NCBI RefSeq assembly: GCF_023028105.1
Contig: NZ_CP095491.1
Span: 1,116,001 to 1,180,000 of the forward strand
Direction: 5' to 3'
Origin: Halosolutus gelatinilyticus
GTDB lineage: Archaea > Halobacteriota > Halobacteria > Halobacteriales > Natrialbaceae
DNA length: 64,000 bases
Shown piece by piece: positions 25,953 to 35,177 of this stretch (positions are counted from its first letter, which is position 1; each line of letters starts with the position of its first letter). The position numbers were made by a program, and so were the translations under genes. The notes beneath the pieces were generated by a model. The model saw only the letters and a program-made list of their open reading frames with translations. It had not been told where the DNA came from and did not search any database.

Positions 25953-27515
25953 ATGCGCGAGGGCTTCTCCCGCGACGACCTCCCCGGCGAGCCGACCTCG
26001 CCGTGGCTCGCGACCACCCGCGACGACGACCCGCCCGCGAACCGACTCGAAGCCGATCGCACGGTCGACGTCTGCGTGATCGGCGCCGGGATCGCCGGCC
26101 TCTCGACGGCGATCAACCTGCGCGATCGCGGCCGATCGGTCGCGGTGCTCGAGCGCGACCGGGTCGCGACGGGCGTGACGGGTAAATCGACTGCGAAGCT
26201 GACCAGCCAACACGGGCTCATCTACGATCACTTGCGTCGGGAGTTCGGTCGTCGACAGGCCCGACAGTACGCGGCGGTACAGGAGGAGTCGATCGATGAG
26301 GTCGAGCGGCGGATCGCGGCGGCCGAAATCGACTGCGGCTTCGAGCGCCAGCCCTCGTACCTCTACGGCGACAGCCCCGGCGCGATCGAACGCGAGGCCG
26401 ACGCCGCGCGTGGCGCCGGAATCGACGCCAGGTACGTCACTTCGGTGCCGCCGTTCGAGCGGGCGGCCGCGGCCGTCCGGTTCGACGAGCAGGCGTGGTT
26501 CGACCCGCGATCGTACCTGCTTGGAATTGCCGACGAACTCCGAGCGGACGACGACGCCGGACTGTTCGAGGAGACCCGCGTCACGGACGTCGAGCCCGGA
26601 ACGCCACCCCGCGTCAAGACCGAGGCGGCGACGGTGACGGCACGCCGCGTCGTCGTCGCGACCGGCTTCCCGATCCTCGATCGGGCGGGCTACTTCGCCC
26701 GGATGTACCCGAAGCGCTCCTACGTGCTGGGAATCCGCCTCGACGGGAAGCCGCCCGAGGGGATGTACTACCGGCCCGGCGACCCCTACCGATCGGTCCG
26801 GACCCACCGCGGCGAGGAGACGCTCCTGCTGGTCGGCGGCGAGAATCACAAGACCGGCCAGGGTGGATCGACCGCCGATCGCTATCGGCGCCTCGCCCGC
26901 TGGGCGCGCGATCGGTTCCCCGTCGACGAGATCGCCTACCGATGGTCGACCCAGGACTACCGACCGGCCGACAAGGTCCCCTTCGTCGGTCGCGCCGGCG
27001 CGGGCGCCGAGAACGTCCTCGTCGCGACCGGCTTCCGCGGCTGGGGGATGACCAACGGCGTCGCCGCCGGCCGACTGCTCGCCGCCAGGATCGCCGGCGA
27101 GGAGCACCCGGCGCTCGACCTGTTCGATCCGCTCCGGCTGACGCCGAAGGCGTCGTTCCGCGAGGCCGCCGTCGAGAACGCCGACGCCGCGAGCGAGTTC
27201 GTTACCGACTGGGCGCGCACGCTGCTCTCGGCCGATCGATCGACGCTCGACCACGGCGAGGGGCGAATCGTTCGCAGCGGCGGCAAACCGATCGCCTGCG
27301 CCCGCGACGAGGACGGCGACCTCCACGCCGTCTCGGCCGTCTGCACCCACATGTACTGTCTCGTGGAGTGGAACGACGCTGAGGGCAGTTGGGATTGTCC
27401 CTGCCACGGCTCGCGGTTCGATCCCGACGGAACGGTGCTGGAGGGACCGGCGAACGAGGAGCTGCCGAATCGAAGCCGAGCATCGAACCGAGAGTCGAAC
27501 CGGGATTCGGACTGA
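25953..27515 (+). CDS. FAD-dependent oxidoreductase fused to a C-terminal Rieske [2Fe-2S] domain
   Basis: 520 residues. The FAD-binding start is VCVIGAGIAGLSTAINLRDR (about 32-51), then a DAO-type domain ending with FVGRAGAGAENVLVATGF. The Rieske domain at about 430-505 has CTHMYCLVEWND ... WDCPCHGSRFDPDGTVLEGP, giving the C-x-H / C-x-x-H cluster ligands. It likely oxidises an amine or similar donor and passes electrons to the cluster. This fusion is common in haloarchaea; the substrate is unknown. Confidence 0.92.
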   Translation: MREGFSRDDLPGEPTSPWLATTRDDDPPANRLEADRTVDVCVIGAGIAGLSTAINLRDRGRSVAVLERDRVATGVTGKSTAKLTSQHGLIYDHLRREFGRRQARQYAAVQEESIDEVERRIAAAEIDCGFERQPSYLYGDSPGAIEREADAARGAGIDARYVTSVPPFERAAAAVRFDEQAWFDPRSYLLGIADELRADDDAGLFEETRVTDVEPGTPPRVKTEAATVTARRVVVATGFPILDRAGYFARMYPKRSYVLGIRLDGKPPEGMYYRPGDPYRSVRTHRGEETLLLVGGENHKTGQGGSTADRYRRLARWARDRFPVDEIAYRWSTQDYRPADKVPFVGRAGAGAENVLVATGFRGWGMTNGVAAGRLLAARIAGEEHPALDLFDPLRLTPKASFREAAVENADAASEFVTDWARTLLSADRSTLDHGEGRIVRSGGKPIACARDEDGDLHAVSAVCTHMYCLVEWNDAEGSWDCPCHGSRFDPDGTVLEGPANEELPNRSRASNRESNRDSD

Positions 27516-27674
27516 CGGACGGTTCGACCCGGTGATCAACGGATGATCCGAGCCGGCGACTGACGTGCGACCCGAGCCGGAAATTCACGGTGGCCCGAGC
27601 CGGCGACCGACGAGAATTCGATCGCCGAGCGGACAACAGAACGACTATCTGACAGCGGACCGAACGGTGCGTCG

Positions 27675-28280
27675 ATGCCGGAATCCCTCCAGTCGGTCGT
27701 CGGAACGGCCGTCGCCGACCTCTCCCGATCGATCGGCGCGCTCGTCGGGCTCGCGTGGACGTGTTTCGTGGTCGTCGGGATTCTCGGTCGAGTCGCGCCG
27801 CTCCCGGCGGCGGAGGGGCCGCTCCTCGGCGGGCTGTTCGCCGTCGCGCTCCTGCTGGTCGCCGCCATCGGCGCCGAGTGGCTCGTCCACGGCGGCTACG
27901 AGCGACTCGGCGCGGATCCCGCCGGGGGCTGGACGTTCGTGTGGCTGGCCGTTCTCTTCGTGCCGCTCGCGTTCCTGCCGCTGCGGATCGCGGTCGGGTT
28001 CCTCGTCGGCGGCGGATCCGGACTCAACGGCCTCTTTCTCGTCCCGACGACGCTCCTCGCGGGCTGGCTGGCGTTCTACGGCGGCCTCGATCGACTCGGA
28101 CTCGCGGCGGACGACTTCCTTCGCGTGTTCGTCTACGCCGTCGCGATGGGGGCGCTCCCCGTCGCGGCCGCGGTCTTGCTCGACGTCGCCTGGCTGACCG
28201 ACGATCGCGTCGCGGCGGCCGTCGCGACGGGCGTCCAGGTCGCCGCCTGCTGGCTCGGCTTCACGAGGACCGTTCCCTGA
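27675..28280 (+). CDS. Integral membrane protein of unknown function
   Basis: 201 residues with about six helices (for example IGALVGLAWTCFVVVGILG, LLGGLFAVALLLVAAIGAEW, FVWLAVLFVPLAFLPLRIAV). Few charged residues in the membrane and no known motif. Ends 58 bases before the convergent phosphodiesterase gene. Confidence 0.72.
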   Translation: MPESLQSVVGTAVADLSRSIGALVGLAWTCFVVVGILGRVAPLPAAEGPLLGGLFAVALLLVAAIGAEWLVHGGYERLGADPAGGWTFVWLAVLFVPLAFLPLRIAVGFLVGGGSGLNGLFLVPTTLLAGWLAFYGGLDRLGLAADDFLRVFVYAVAMGALPVAAAVLLDVAWLTDDRVAAAVATGVQVAACWLGFTRTVP

Positions 28281-28337
28281 CCGGCGTCGGGGCCGGACGA
28301 CTCGTCCCGGATCGTCCCCCGACTGCACGCGGACCGG

Positions 28338-29171
28338 CTACGACTCGCTCAGGATCGCCCCCAGCCCGGGATGGTCGACGATGATCCCGTCGACGCCCCG
28401 CGCCGCGAGCTGGTCGAACTGCAGCCACGTCTCGATCGTCCAGACGTTCACGGTCCGGCCCTCGTCGCGGGCGTGTTCGACGACATCTATCGCGGGCTCG
28501 TCGGCGGGCATCCCCGCGTAGTCGGTCCGCGCGAGCGGCGTCCCGGCGATCGCGTTTCGCGGCGGGTGGATCGCCTCGCAGTCGTAGCGGCGGGCGATCT
28601 CGAAGCCGGTCTCGAGGTCGTCCCAGACGAGCGCCGCGGCGACGTACTCGGGCGCGACGTCGCGGACGGCCGACAGCGCCCCCTCGTAGAACGACGAGAA
28701 GAGGATCTCGCCGTCGAACGCGTCGCACTCGGCGACGACGCGATCGACGAACGGCGTCCAGACCTCGCGCCGATCGTCGCGCTCGTCGGGGGAGAGCGAC
28801 GTCGCGAATCGCAGATCGTCCGCGCCGGGGTTCTTCAGTTCGACGTTGACGCCGACCGCGTCGGGGACCGCCTCGAGCAGTTCGGCGAGCGTCGGGACGG
28901 TCTCGTCGGTGCCGAGCACCCGCGCGTCCTGTACCGTTTCGATGGCCGTCTCGCGAACCAGTCCTGAGGCGTCGGTGAGCGGGCGCCCGTCGCGAGCCCC
29001 GTCGAGGCGCTCGTCGTGGATCACCACCGGCGTCCCGCAAGCCGCTGGCTGGACGTCGATCTCGATCATCGCGGTCTCGTCGCGTTCCGCGGCGCGAACG
29101 GCCGCGGCGACGGTGTTTTCGGGAGCGGCGCCGGCGTAGCCCCGGTGGGCGATGACGGAGGGACGGGTCAT
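28338..29171 (-). CDS. Glycerophosphodiester phosphodiesterase family protein
   Basis: 277 residues, a GDPD-type TIM barrel. IAHRGYAGAAPENTVAA is the signature with catalytic His and the Glu ligand. IEIDVQPAACGTPVVIHDER holds the metal-binding E-x-D and the second His. Further motifs are NVELKNP and VNVWTIETW near the end. It hydrolyses glycerophosphodiesters, here probably from archaeal phospholipid turnover. No leader, so cytosolic. Confidence 0.92.
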   Translation of the reverse strand: MTRPSVIAHRGYAGAAPENTVAAAVRAAERDETAMIEIDVQPAACGTPVVIHDERLDGARDGRPLTDASGLVRETAIETVQDARVLGTDETVPTLAELLEAVPDAVGVNVELKNPGADDLRFATSLSPDERDDRREVWTPFVDRVVAECDAFDGEILFSSFYEGALSAVRDVAPEYVAAALVWDDLETGFEIARRYDCEAIHPPRNAIAGTPLARTDYAGMPADEPAIDVVEHARDEGRTVNVWTIETWLQFDQLAARGVDGIIVDHPGLGAILSES

Positions 29172-29358
29172 ACCGGGACGACGCGAGCGATCGTAAAGGA
29201 GCCTGCGGCGTCGGCGGTTTGAGCCGGCGATCGACGGGACGAGTCAGGCGAGGCGAGTGAGTCTGGAGTCGCTGATCGGATCACGGAAGCGACCGCCGGT
29301 CGCCCGCGTGGCGACTCCCGGGTCCCGTTTCAACACCCTCCCCGTCCAAGGGACGGAC

Positions 29359-29616
29359 GTGACCAGAACCACGCTCGAAGACGTCGAACGGAGTCTCGAT
29401 CGCGCGGCCGATCTCGACGCCGAGGAGGCGGTGTCCGTGCTGCGGACGGCCCGCGAGGACCTGCGGGCGCTCGGGAACGATCCCGACGTCGACGAAAAGC
29501 GCCGCGAGGAACTCGAAGAGCGCCTCCGACAGCGCATCCGCGAGGTCGAGAATCGTGACGCCTACGACAGCGGGCTCGGCGCGGCGATGAACCCGGACGA
29601 GGACGACGCACCGTAG
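29359..29616 (+). CDS. Small acidic coiled-coil protein
   Basis: 85 residues from GTG 29359. Two helical segments rich in Glu/Arg (VERSLDRAADLDAEEAVSVL; EELEERLRQRIREVENRD) suggest a helical hairpin. Unknown function; a similar small protein family is common in haloarchaea. The upstream in-frame ATG (29257) adds basic sequence that does not fit the rest. Confidence 0.6.
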   Translation: MTRTTLEDVERSLDRAADLDAEEAVSVLRTAREDLRALGNDPDVDEKRREELEERLRQRIREVENRDAYDSGLGAAMNPDEDDAP

Positions 29617-29806
29617 CCCGGGTTCCCGATATCGGCGGTCGCCGCTCAGTTTCACGATCGCCAACAGTTTGATTTCGTAGAACTGTTCGCAGGGAGATCC
29701 TACCGATTTCGGGGCCGAACGAGGGCGAGTCGAGCCGTTCGAAACGGCGAATTTCACGCGTAACAGTGGATTTCCTTTTTGGTATCCACGGGGGAGGAGC
29801 ATCCCG

Positions 29807-30862
29807 ATGTACGGACCAACGCGACGTCGACTGCTGACAAGCGTTCCGATCGCATCCGTCCTCCTGCCGGCGGGAGCCGGCTTCGGAGGAGCGGACCCCG
29901 ATCGAGGCGGGGACGAGGCGGCGCAGATGAAGTCGCGCGAAGACGAGTCCGAACTCGATGTGACGATCGTCGAGACCACCGCTCCCGTCAGCGCGGGGGA
30001 GTACCTCGAGGTGACGGCCACCGTCGAGAACACCGGGACGAGCGACGTCCGGACCGACGTCGAACTGCTCGTCGGGGACGATCGCGAACTCGTCGCGCGA
30101 ATGACGACGACGATCGAGGCGGGAGAGACGAAGCGAATCACCCACGGGTACGACACGTACCCGGTCAGCCGAGACGCCGAGTGCCCGGTGCGGATGGAGG
30201 CGGCGGGCAGCGCCGACGAGCGAACCGTCTCCGTGTCGGGCGCGTCGCCGCTGCCCGACGCGAGTCCCGACGAACGCCTCACCGTGCAGCCGGGGACGGA
30301 ACTGTTGTTCGAAGCCGGCGCCGTCGATCCGAACGGCTCGCAAACCACACACTGGTGGATCGACGGTCAGTACGCCGGCGGGTCGTTCGCCGTTCCGTGG
30401 CAGGCGATCTACTACGCCGAGACGGGCGCACACTACTGGCGGACGGCCTTCGAGTCGCCGGGGACGCACGACGTGGCCGCGGCCGTCGTCCCCGACGGCA
30501 GCGACGATACGTACGGGGCCCATTGGGAGGTCGTCGTCGACGAGGACGGCAGCACGCCGCCGTCGATCGACGGGCGCCGACCCGAACCCGGGTCGGCGAA
30601 ACTCTCGCTCGGCGACGGCGGGAAGACGACGATCGAACTCGACGTAACTGATCCCGACGGCGGACTCGATCGGGTCGTCTGGTGGCTGACGCAGTCGGAT
30701 ACGATCCTCGGCGTGTCCGAGGTGTCGGGGTCGTCGGACACCGCGCGGCTCACCGTCGACGCCGATCGGCTCTGTCACACCTGCGAGATCGTCCCGTGGG
30801 TGATCACCGCCGACGGCACCCTCGCCGAGCCACAGGAGACGTGGCAGGTCGAGCGCGTCTAG
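29807..30862 (+). CDS. Exported CARDB/beta-sandwich protein with Tat-like leader
   Basis: 351 residues. The leader TRRRLLTSVPIASVLLPAGA has the twin Arg. A CARDB-like domain follows (VTIVETTAPVSAGEYLEVTA ... TVENTGTSDVRTDVELLV), then two further beta-domains (THWWIDGQYAGG; TTIELDVTDPDGGLDRVVWW). One Cys pair near the end (LCHTCEIVPW) may form a disulfide or bind a metal. A T-rich stretch (TTTCCTTTTTGG) lies 25-40 bases before the start. Likely a surface protein, partner unknown. Confidence 0.78.
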   Translation: MYGPTRRRLLTSVPIASVLLPAGAGFGGADPDRGGDEAAQMKSREDESELDVTIVETTAPVSAGEYLEVTATVENTGTSDVRTDVELLVGDDRELVARMTTTIEAGETKRITHGYDTYPVSRDAECPVRMEAAGSADERTVSVSGASPLPDASPDERLTVQPGTELLFEAGAVDPNGSQTTHWWIDGQYAGGSFAVPWQAIYYAETGAHYWRTAFESPGTHDVAAAVVPDGSDDTYGAHWEVVVDEDGSTPPSIDGRRPEPGSAKLSLGDGGKTTIELDVTDPDGGLDRVVWWLTQSDTILGVSEVSGSSDTARLTVDADRLCHTCEIVPWVITADGTLAEPQETWQVERV

Positions 30863-31023
30863 AAGCCGATCGGTGCGCGCCGGAGAGCTAACGGGAGCGG
30901 CCGATTCGGTCGCGGCGCCCATCGTCCCGTCGTAGTCGCCTCGATCAACCCCGGAGAGGGAGACGCCGCCTAACTCGACCGAACTAGATGGGCGCGGATC
31001 GATCGGTCCCGGCGAAGGCCGCG

Positions 31024-31508
31024 TCAGCAGCGTTGCTGGCGGAACCGGAGGGAGAGCCCGTCGGAGTCATGTCGCCGGATTTCTGTAAGTAACTGGTCGT
31101 CGGTTTTGCCGTCTCCCTCGCAGTCGGGGAAGAAGTGGTAGTGTTCGACGCCGCCCGTGGCGAAGAGGTCGACGCGGACGAGGTATCGGTTGGTTTCAAC
31201 CGCATCTATCGGTTGGTTTCAACCGCATCGCGCTCCCGTATTGTCGCCGCGCCGTCCTCGTTCCTGGCAGGAACCTCGAACACTCTAGCCAATGCACGTG
31301 CGTCGCTCGACGAGTCGCCGGCCGGCCGGAGCAGTTCGATGTCGAGTTCGTGCGAGTCGTCATCGAAATTTCGGAACCCGAGCGTGAGCTGCGAGGACCT
31401 ATCCGATCGAAACCGTGAACGACCCGAGAGGGCGCCGACAAGCGCCGCACCGCCGGTTCGAAGGATCGACCGCCGGGACCGAATCTGATTCGTAAAGCGT
31501 TGTCCCAT
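31024..31508 (-). pseudogene. Exported protein gene disrupted by a 23-bp tandem duplication
   Basis: From ATG 31508 the frame reads MGQRFTNQIRSRRSILRTGG, a twin-Arg leader, and runs to a TAG at 31206-31208 exactly at the junction of two identical 23-base units (31184-31206, 31207-31229). Removing one unit restores a frame that continues NRYLVRVDLFATGGVEHYHF and ends at TGA 31024-31026 (RFRQQRC). The intact protein would be about 150 residues with a His/Cys-bearing C-terminus (HYHFFPDC). Function unknown. Confidence 0.8.
31184..31229. repeat. Perfect 23-bp tandem duplication
   Basis: Two identical copies, beginning TATCGGTTGGTTTC, abut with no spacer. Because 23 is not a multiple of three it shifts the reading frame of the leftward gene and creates a TAG. 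The perfect identity points to a recent event. Confidence 0.95.
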
Positions 31509-31760
31509 AATTCTCGAGGTAGTACTCTTGGTATTTTTGGTGCGTCAATGAGAATCGCAACGTCGATCGGAGATGGAACACGTTCCCTCGAGCGGCCGAC
31601 GGGATCCGCCGTGGAACGGTCGCCGCGATTGACGTCTGCGTCCACGGACGACCCGGCTCGCGTTCAGCGGCGGCCAACGATGCGACGCCGAACGCGACCT
31701 CGGACGGCAATTCCGGCGAACTTCCAACCCTTTATTCACTCCCCGTCCCGAGGATCGCGT

Positions 31761-32429
31761 ATGCGAATCGCGTTACTCGGCGGAACCGGCGACATCGGCG
31801 AAGGACTCGCGCTGCGCTTCGCGCGCGATACGGACCACGAGGTACTCATCGGCTCGCGCGATCCGGAGAAGGCCCGCGCCGCGGTCGCGGACTACGAGGC
31901 GGACCTCGAGGCGCGGGGCGTCGACGCGAACGTCAAGGGTTTCGCGAACGAGATGGCGGCCGATCGGGCCGACGTGGTCGTGCTCTCTGTCCCGCCGTAC
32001 TACGTCGGCGACACGGTCGAGGCGATCGAAGACGTCCTCGACGAGGAGACGGTCCTCGTCACGCCCGCGGTCGGGATGAAAGGCGACGAGGACGGCCTCC
32101 ACTACCACCCGCCGTCGGCGGGCAGCGTCACCGAACTGGTCGCCCAGCGCGCGCCCGACGCGGTGCCCGTCGTCGGCGCGTTCCACAACCTCGCGGCCGA
32201 CGTCCTGGCGAATCTCGACGCCGAGTTCGACCTCGACACGCTCGTCGTCGCCGACGACGCGGACGCGAAAGCGACCGTTCGCAACCTCGCGAACGAGATC
32301 GAGGGTCTGCGTGTACTCGACGCCGGCCCGCTGGCCAACGCCGCCGAGGTCGAGAGCGTCACCTCGCTGGTCATCAACATCGCGAAGTACAACGACGACA
32401 TGCACGACGTCGGCGTGAAGTGGCTCTAG
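31761..32429 (+). CDS. npdG: NADPH-dependent F420 reductase
   Basis: 222 residues. The N-terminal MRIALLGGTGDIGEGLALRF is the Rossmann motif of F420H2:NADP oxidoreductases, then HEVLIGSRDPEKA binds the NADP phosphate. VVLSVPPYYVGDT and AGPLANAAEVESVTSLVINI match the family's active cleft. It transfers hydride between NADPH and F420. CofE and Mer at 60-62 kb are other F420 enzymes of this window. An oligo-T run follows the gene. Confidence 0.93.
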   Translation: MRIALLGGTGDIGEGLALRFARDTDHEVLIGSRDPEKARAAVADYEADLEARGVDANVKGFANEMAADRADVVVLSVPPYYVGDTVEAIEDVLDEETVLVTPAVGMKGDEDGLHYHPPSAGSVTELVAQRAPDAVPVVGAFHNLAADVLANLDAEFDLDTLVVADDADAKATVRNLANEIEGLRVLDAGPLANAAEVESVTSLVINIAKYNDDMHDVGVKWL

Positions 32430-32452
32430 GACGGGCCGTTGCCGGGCGAACG

Positions 32453-32458
32453 TTTTTT
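32453..32458 (+). terminator. T6 run after npdG
   Basis: Six Ts 24 bases downstream of the npdG stop, typical of archaeal termination sites. Confidence 0.4.
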
Positions 32459-32586
32459 ACGGGCTCGATCGTATCCTCGGTAACCGAGTGCCGCACTCGC
32501 GACGAGACGACCAACGACCGATTCGCTCGGTTGCGCGGGCAGCGAGACCGCGATCGACCGCGAAAAAACAGCGTGATCGGCGACGG

Positions 32587-32760
32587 TTACCGCCATTCGT
32601 CGATGGACATGGCGTCGTCCTCCGGAACCGTCATCCAGACGTCGTCGCACGTGATGTCCGCAAGTACGAAGTGCTGTCGGCCCTCGATCTCGTCGATCGC
32701 TCCAACGACTTCGGCCGCGCCCTCCAGTCCGTCCCCGATCGACTCCAGGTCGGGCTTCAT
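32587..32760 (-). CDS. Small acidic haloarchaeal protein
   Basis: 57 residues from ATG 32760 (MKPDLESIGDGL). The sequence IEGRQHFVLADITCDDVWMT suggests a small beta-sheet with one Cys; it ends SIDEWR. Resembles short haloarchaeal proteins of unknown function (DUF7556-like). CATAACG about 25-30 bases upstream may be the TATA element. Confidence 0.6.
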   Translation of the reverse strand: MKPDLESIGDGLEGAAEVVGAIDEIEGRQHFVLADITCDDVWMTVPEDDAMSIDEWR

Positions 32761-33125
32761 ACTCCAACGGACTATGGGATGCGTTATGAATGTTCTGGAA
32801 TGTCCGCAATTTGTGGTTGAACCTGCAAGGCAATAGTTCAAATCGACGTAAATAGGTCAGATTTGCGCACGTTAAGTGGACAGAACCGGCGCGTGTCAGA
32901 TTCTGGCAATTGTGGCGTGTGTTACCACTGCCGATCGCGAGGAGGGAACGCGCGATTTTCCCGTCCGGCCGCGGCCGATCGTGTCAGTTTGCGGGGTCGT
33001 GTCAGTCTGCGGAATCGATTCGACGGGGGCGGCGTCCCGACGGCCGTACCGGAGGTGGACGACCAGCCGTTGGCATCCCTCGAAGCGTCCGGTACCCGCC
33101 GGCAAAACGAGCGAATCAGTCTCCC
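32761..33125. other. Intergenic interval, no gene seen
   Basis: 365 bases between two leftward genes. It holds a 16-bp direct repeat with one mismatch (TCGTGTCAGTYTGCGG at 32979-32994 and 32997-33012) and the likely promoter of the small gene at 32587. No convincing coding frame. Confidence 0.5.
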
Positions 33126-33395
33126 TTATGCGCCGGCCGATTCGAGCGCGTCTTCGATGTCTTCGCGCTGCGTGACGCCGACGAAGCGCTCGATGATTCC
33201 GTCGTCGTTCTCGATGATGAGCGTCGGCAGCGAGCGCACCTGATACTCGTTCGCGACGTCCTGCTGTTCGTCAACGTTGATCTTCTCGACTTCAAATCGG
33301 CCCTCCCAGTCGTCCTCGAGTTCCTCGAGGATCGGGTCCTGGGTCTTACAGGGGCCACACCAGTCAGCGTAGAAGTCCTTGAGTGTGACAGTCAT
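33126..33395 (-). CDS. Thioredoxin
   Basis: 89 residues, a compact thioredoxin. The redox site WCGPC is near residue 13 (DFYADWCGPCKTQDP), the cis-Pro loop is VRSLPTLIIENDDG, and the final helix EDIEDALES. It reduces protein disulfides in the cytosol. Slightly shorter than the usual 100-110 residues because the first strand is trimmed. ATG 33395 was chosen; an upstream in-frame GTG would add 22 residues with no thioredoxin-like strand. Confidence 0.92.
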   Translation of the reverse strand: MTVTLKDFYADWCGPCKTQDPILEELEDDWEGRFEVEKINVDEQQDVANEYQVRSLPTLIIENDDGIIERFVGVTQREDIEDALESAGA

Positions 33396-33668
33396 GCCGT
33401 TCACGCGTAGTTGCCACGCGCTGCGCATAAGGGTTTCCCACTCGTATCCGGGTGGTACCATCGCGCAGACGGGCCGGTCTACGTATACGGTGGGCCGTCC
33501 GCGTCACCCCGCCGTTCACGCCGATCGAGCCAATCGGCAGGATTCCGTTCGCATCAGTCGTCGTTGCGATAAGCGTCCGCGTACACGTCAGTTCCCGTTG
33601 CGATCGATCGCGTCGACGTGCGTCACTGCGGCGATTCGGTGAGCGCCGCCTTCGGGGATCTCGTCTCG

Positions 33669-34586
33669 TTACTCGGCGTATCGTCCGCCGAACGCACCGT
33701 CGGCCCCGTCTTCAACGGTTTTTCTAACTCGCCGCCGGATCCGACCGGAGAGATTCTTCATCACGATCCGCCCCGAGAATTCCAGTTCCCGTCGCCGGCT
33801 CAACGCGTGATAGTCACCTAACTCCTCGTCGGGAACGGTCTTCGGCTCGAACGACGGATCGTGCAGGTTGTCGATCCCGTCGGCCAAGAGACTAATCTGC
33901 AGCCTGGCGATCCGATCAAAGACGTCCCATAACGTGTAACAATCGCCGACGTACACCTCGTCGTACGCGACGATTTGCCCGCCGTCGATCGTCTCGTTCA
34001 ATCGCTGCAGCGTCGCGCCGGCGGTAGTCCGTTCGTCGTAGAAGATAGGAGGTGGCCCCATCCCGCGGTACGATCGGATGTCGCTCGGGTGGAAACTCAA
34101 CACGCCGTACTCCGGCGCGGTCAGGATGTCGCCCCGGATGAGGCCGAAGCCGAACCGAACCGCGACGTCGCAGCGCTCGGACACCTTCGTAACGACGTCC
34201 TCGGGGAACTCGGTCCAGCCGTTCTCGGTTTGGGGGTCGCAGCGAACGTGTTCGGCACCGTCGAAACACTCGATACTCTCGACGTCGACTCGGCGCCAGA
34301 GTTGCCGATCATCGCCGAGTAACTCGGCGACCGTTCGCTCCGCGAGAACGAGCGCCCACGCTTTCTCGCGCCACGCGGAGTTGCAAATCCGTTTCACGTC
34401 GTCCAAGCCCACGAGTTTCTTCGTCGTCCGGGGTTCGTCGTCGCGATCGGTATCGCGGGACTTACTCACGACCAGCGGAATTTCGATGTCCAGATCGCGC
34501 TGCAATCGTTCGATCGCACGCGCTTGCCAAGAGTAGAGGTGTGAGTCAGTGAGAAACCCGACTCTCGCCGGTTCGGTTATCCCCAT
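33669..34586 (-). CDS. Formyltransferase-family protein with altered catalytic Asn
   Basis: 305 residues. The middle GVLSFHPSDIRSYRGMGPPP and the following ETIDGGQIVAYDEVYVGDCY match the formyl-tetrahydrofolate transferase fold (PurN, Fmt, sugar N-formyltransferases). The usual N-x-H-P-S catalytic triplet here reads S-F-H-P-S, so the Asn is Ser while His and the downstream Asp remain. The long N-terminal part (about 1-110) is unlike Fmt. Substrate unknown; it may act on a nucleotide sugar. The N-to-S change could also mean a different reaction. Confidence 0.7.
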   Translation of the reverse strand: MGITEPARVGFLTDSHLYSWQARAIERLQRDLDIEIPLVVSKSRDTDRDDEPRTTKKLVGLDDVKRICNSAWREKAWALVLAERTVAELLGDDRQLWRRVDVESIECFDGAEHVRCDPQTENGWTEFPEDVVTKVSERCDVAVRFGFGLIRGDILTAPEYGVLSFHPSDIRSYRGMGPPPIFYDERTTAGATLQRLNETIDGGQIVAYDEVYVGDCYTLWDVFDRIARLQISLLADGIDNLHDPSFEPKTVPDEELGDYHALSRRRELEFSGRIVMKNLSGRIRRRVRKTVEDGADGAFGGRYAE

Positions 34587-34816
34587 GGATGCTTCGTCTC
34601 GTCCGTCGGCCCTTTGTTACTGCCACTGTTTGACTCGCGTCGCTTCGTGTAGTGTCGCGTTGATAGCGTTGCGAAGGGGCTATCGTTCGATTTCGTTTCG
34701 ATAACGGGGACTGAGTTGCCGGCAGCAGACTGGCCGTCGGACGATTTTCACGGCGGCGCGAACGTGGGCCGATCGAACGACGAAAGATTTAGTTCGACGG
34801 GTACATATCTCTGAGT

Positions 34817-34978
34817 ATGGACAGAGGACAGAACACCGGTGGGCTGATGTCGAGTGCCGGACTCGTCCGGTACTTCGACTCCGAAGACTCGAACGCGATC
34901 CGCATCGATCCGAAGACGGTCATCGCGTTCGGTGTGATGCTGGGCGTGCTGGTCCAGTTGCTGACGATCGTCTCCTAA
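34817..34978 (+). CDS. secG: Sec61-beta / SecG subunit of the protein translocase
   Basis: 53 residues, the classic archaeal Sec61-beta. The polar start [19 protein letters not shown] contains the conserved GL-SSAGL-RY/FD pattern, then [10 protein letters not shown] and a single C-terminal helix [14 protein letters not shown]. It is the small tail-anchored subunit of the SecYEbeta channel. The length is normal for archaea. Confidence 0.92.
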   Translation: MDRGQNTGGLMSSAGLVRYFDSEDSNAIRIDPKTVIAFGVMLGVLVQLLTIVS

Positions 34979-35177
34979 CGACGACCGCCGTTTTCTCGCA
35001 CGTTCACACCGAAGCGCCGCCTCGGGAGCCGGCAGTAGCGATCGATGCGAAAGGATGGCTCGGGCGAACGGCGGTCGGATCGCGCGTTTCAGTCGCGAAA
35101 ACGCCCGAAGGAGCAGCCCGAAGCCAACGGTCGCCGATGACGCGTCCTTTTTGAGCGCGCCATCCCTACCGGGGCGC

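Noticed and set aside
32979-33012. A 16-bp direct repeat with one mismatch in an intergenic region
   Set aside because: Only two units, imperfect, and no further copies were seen; likely incidental.
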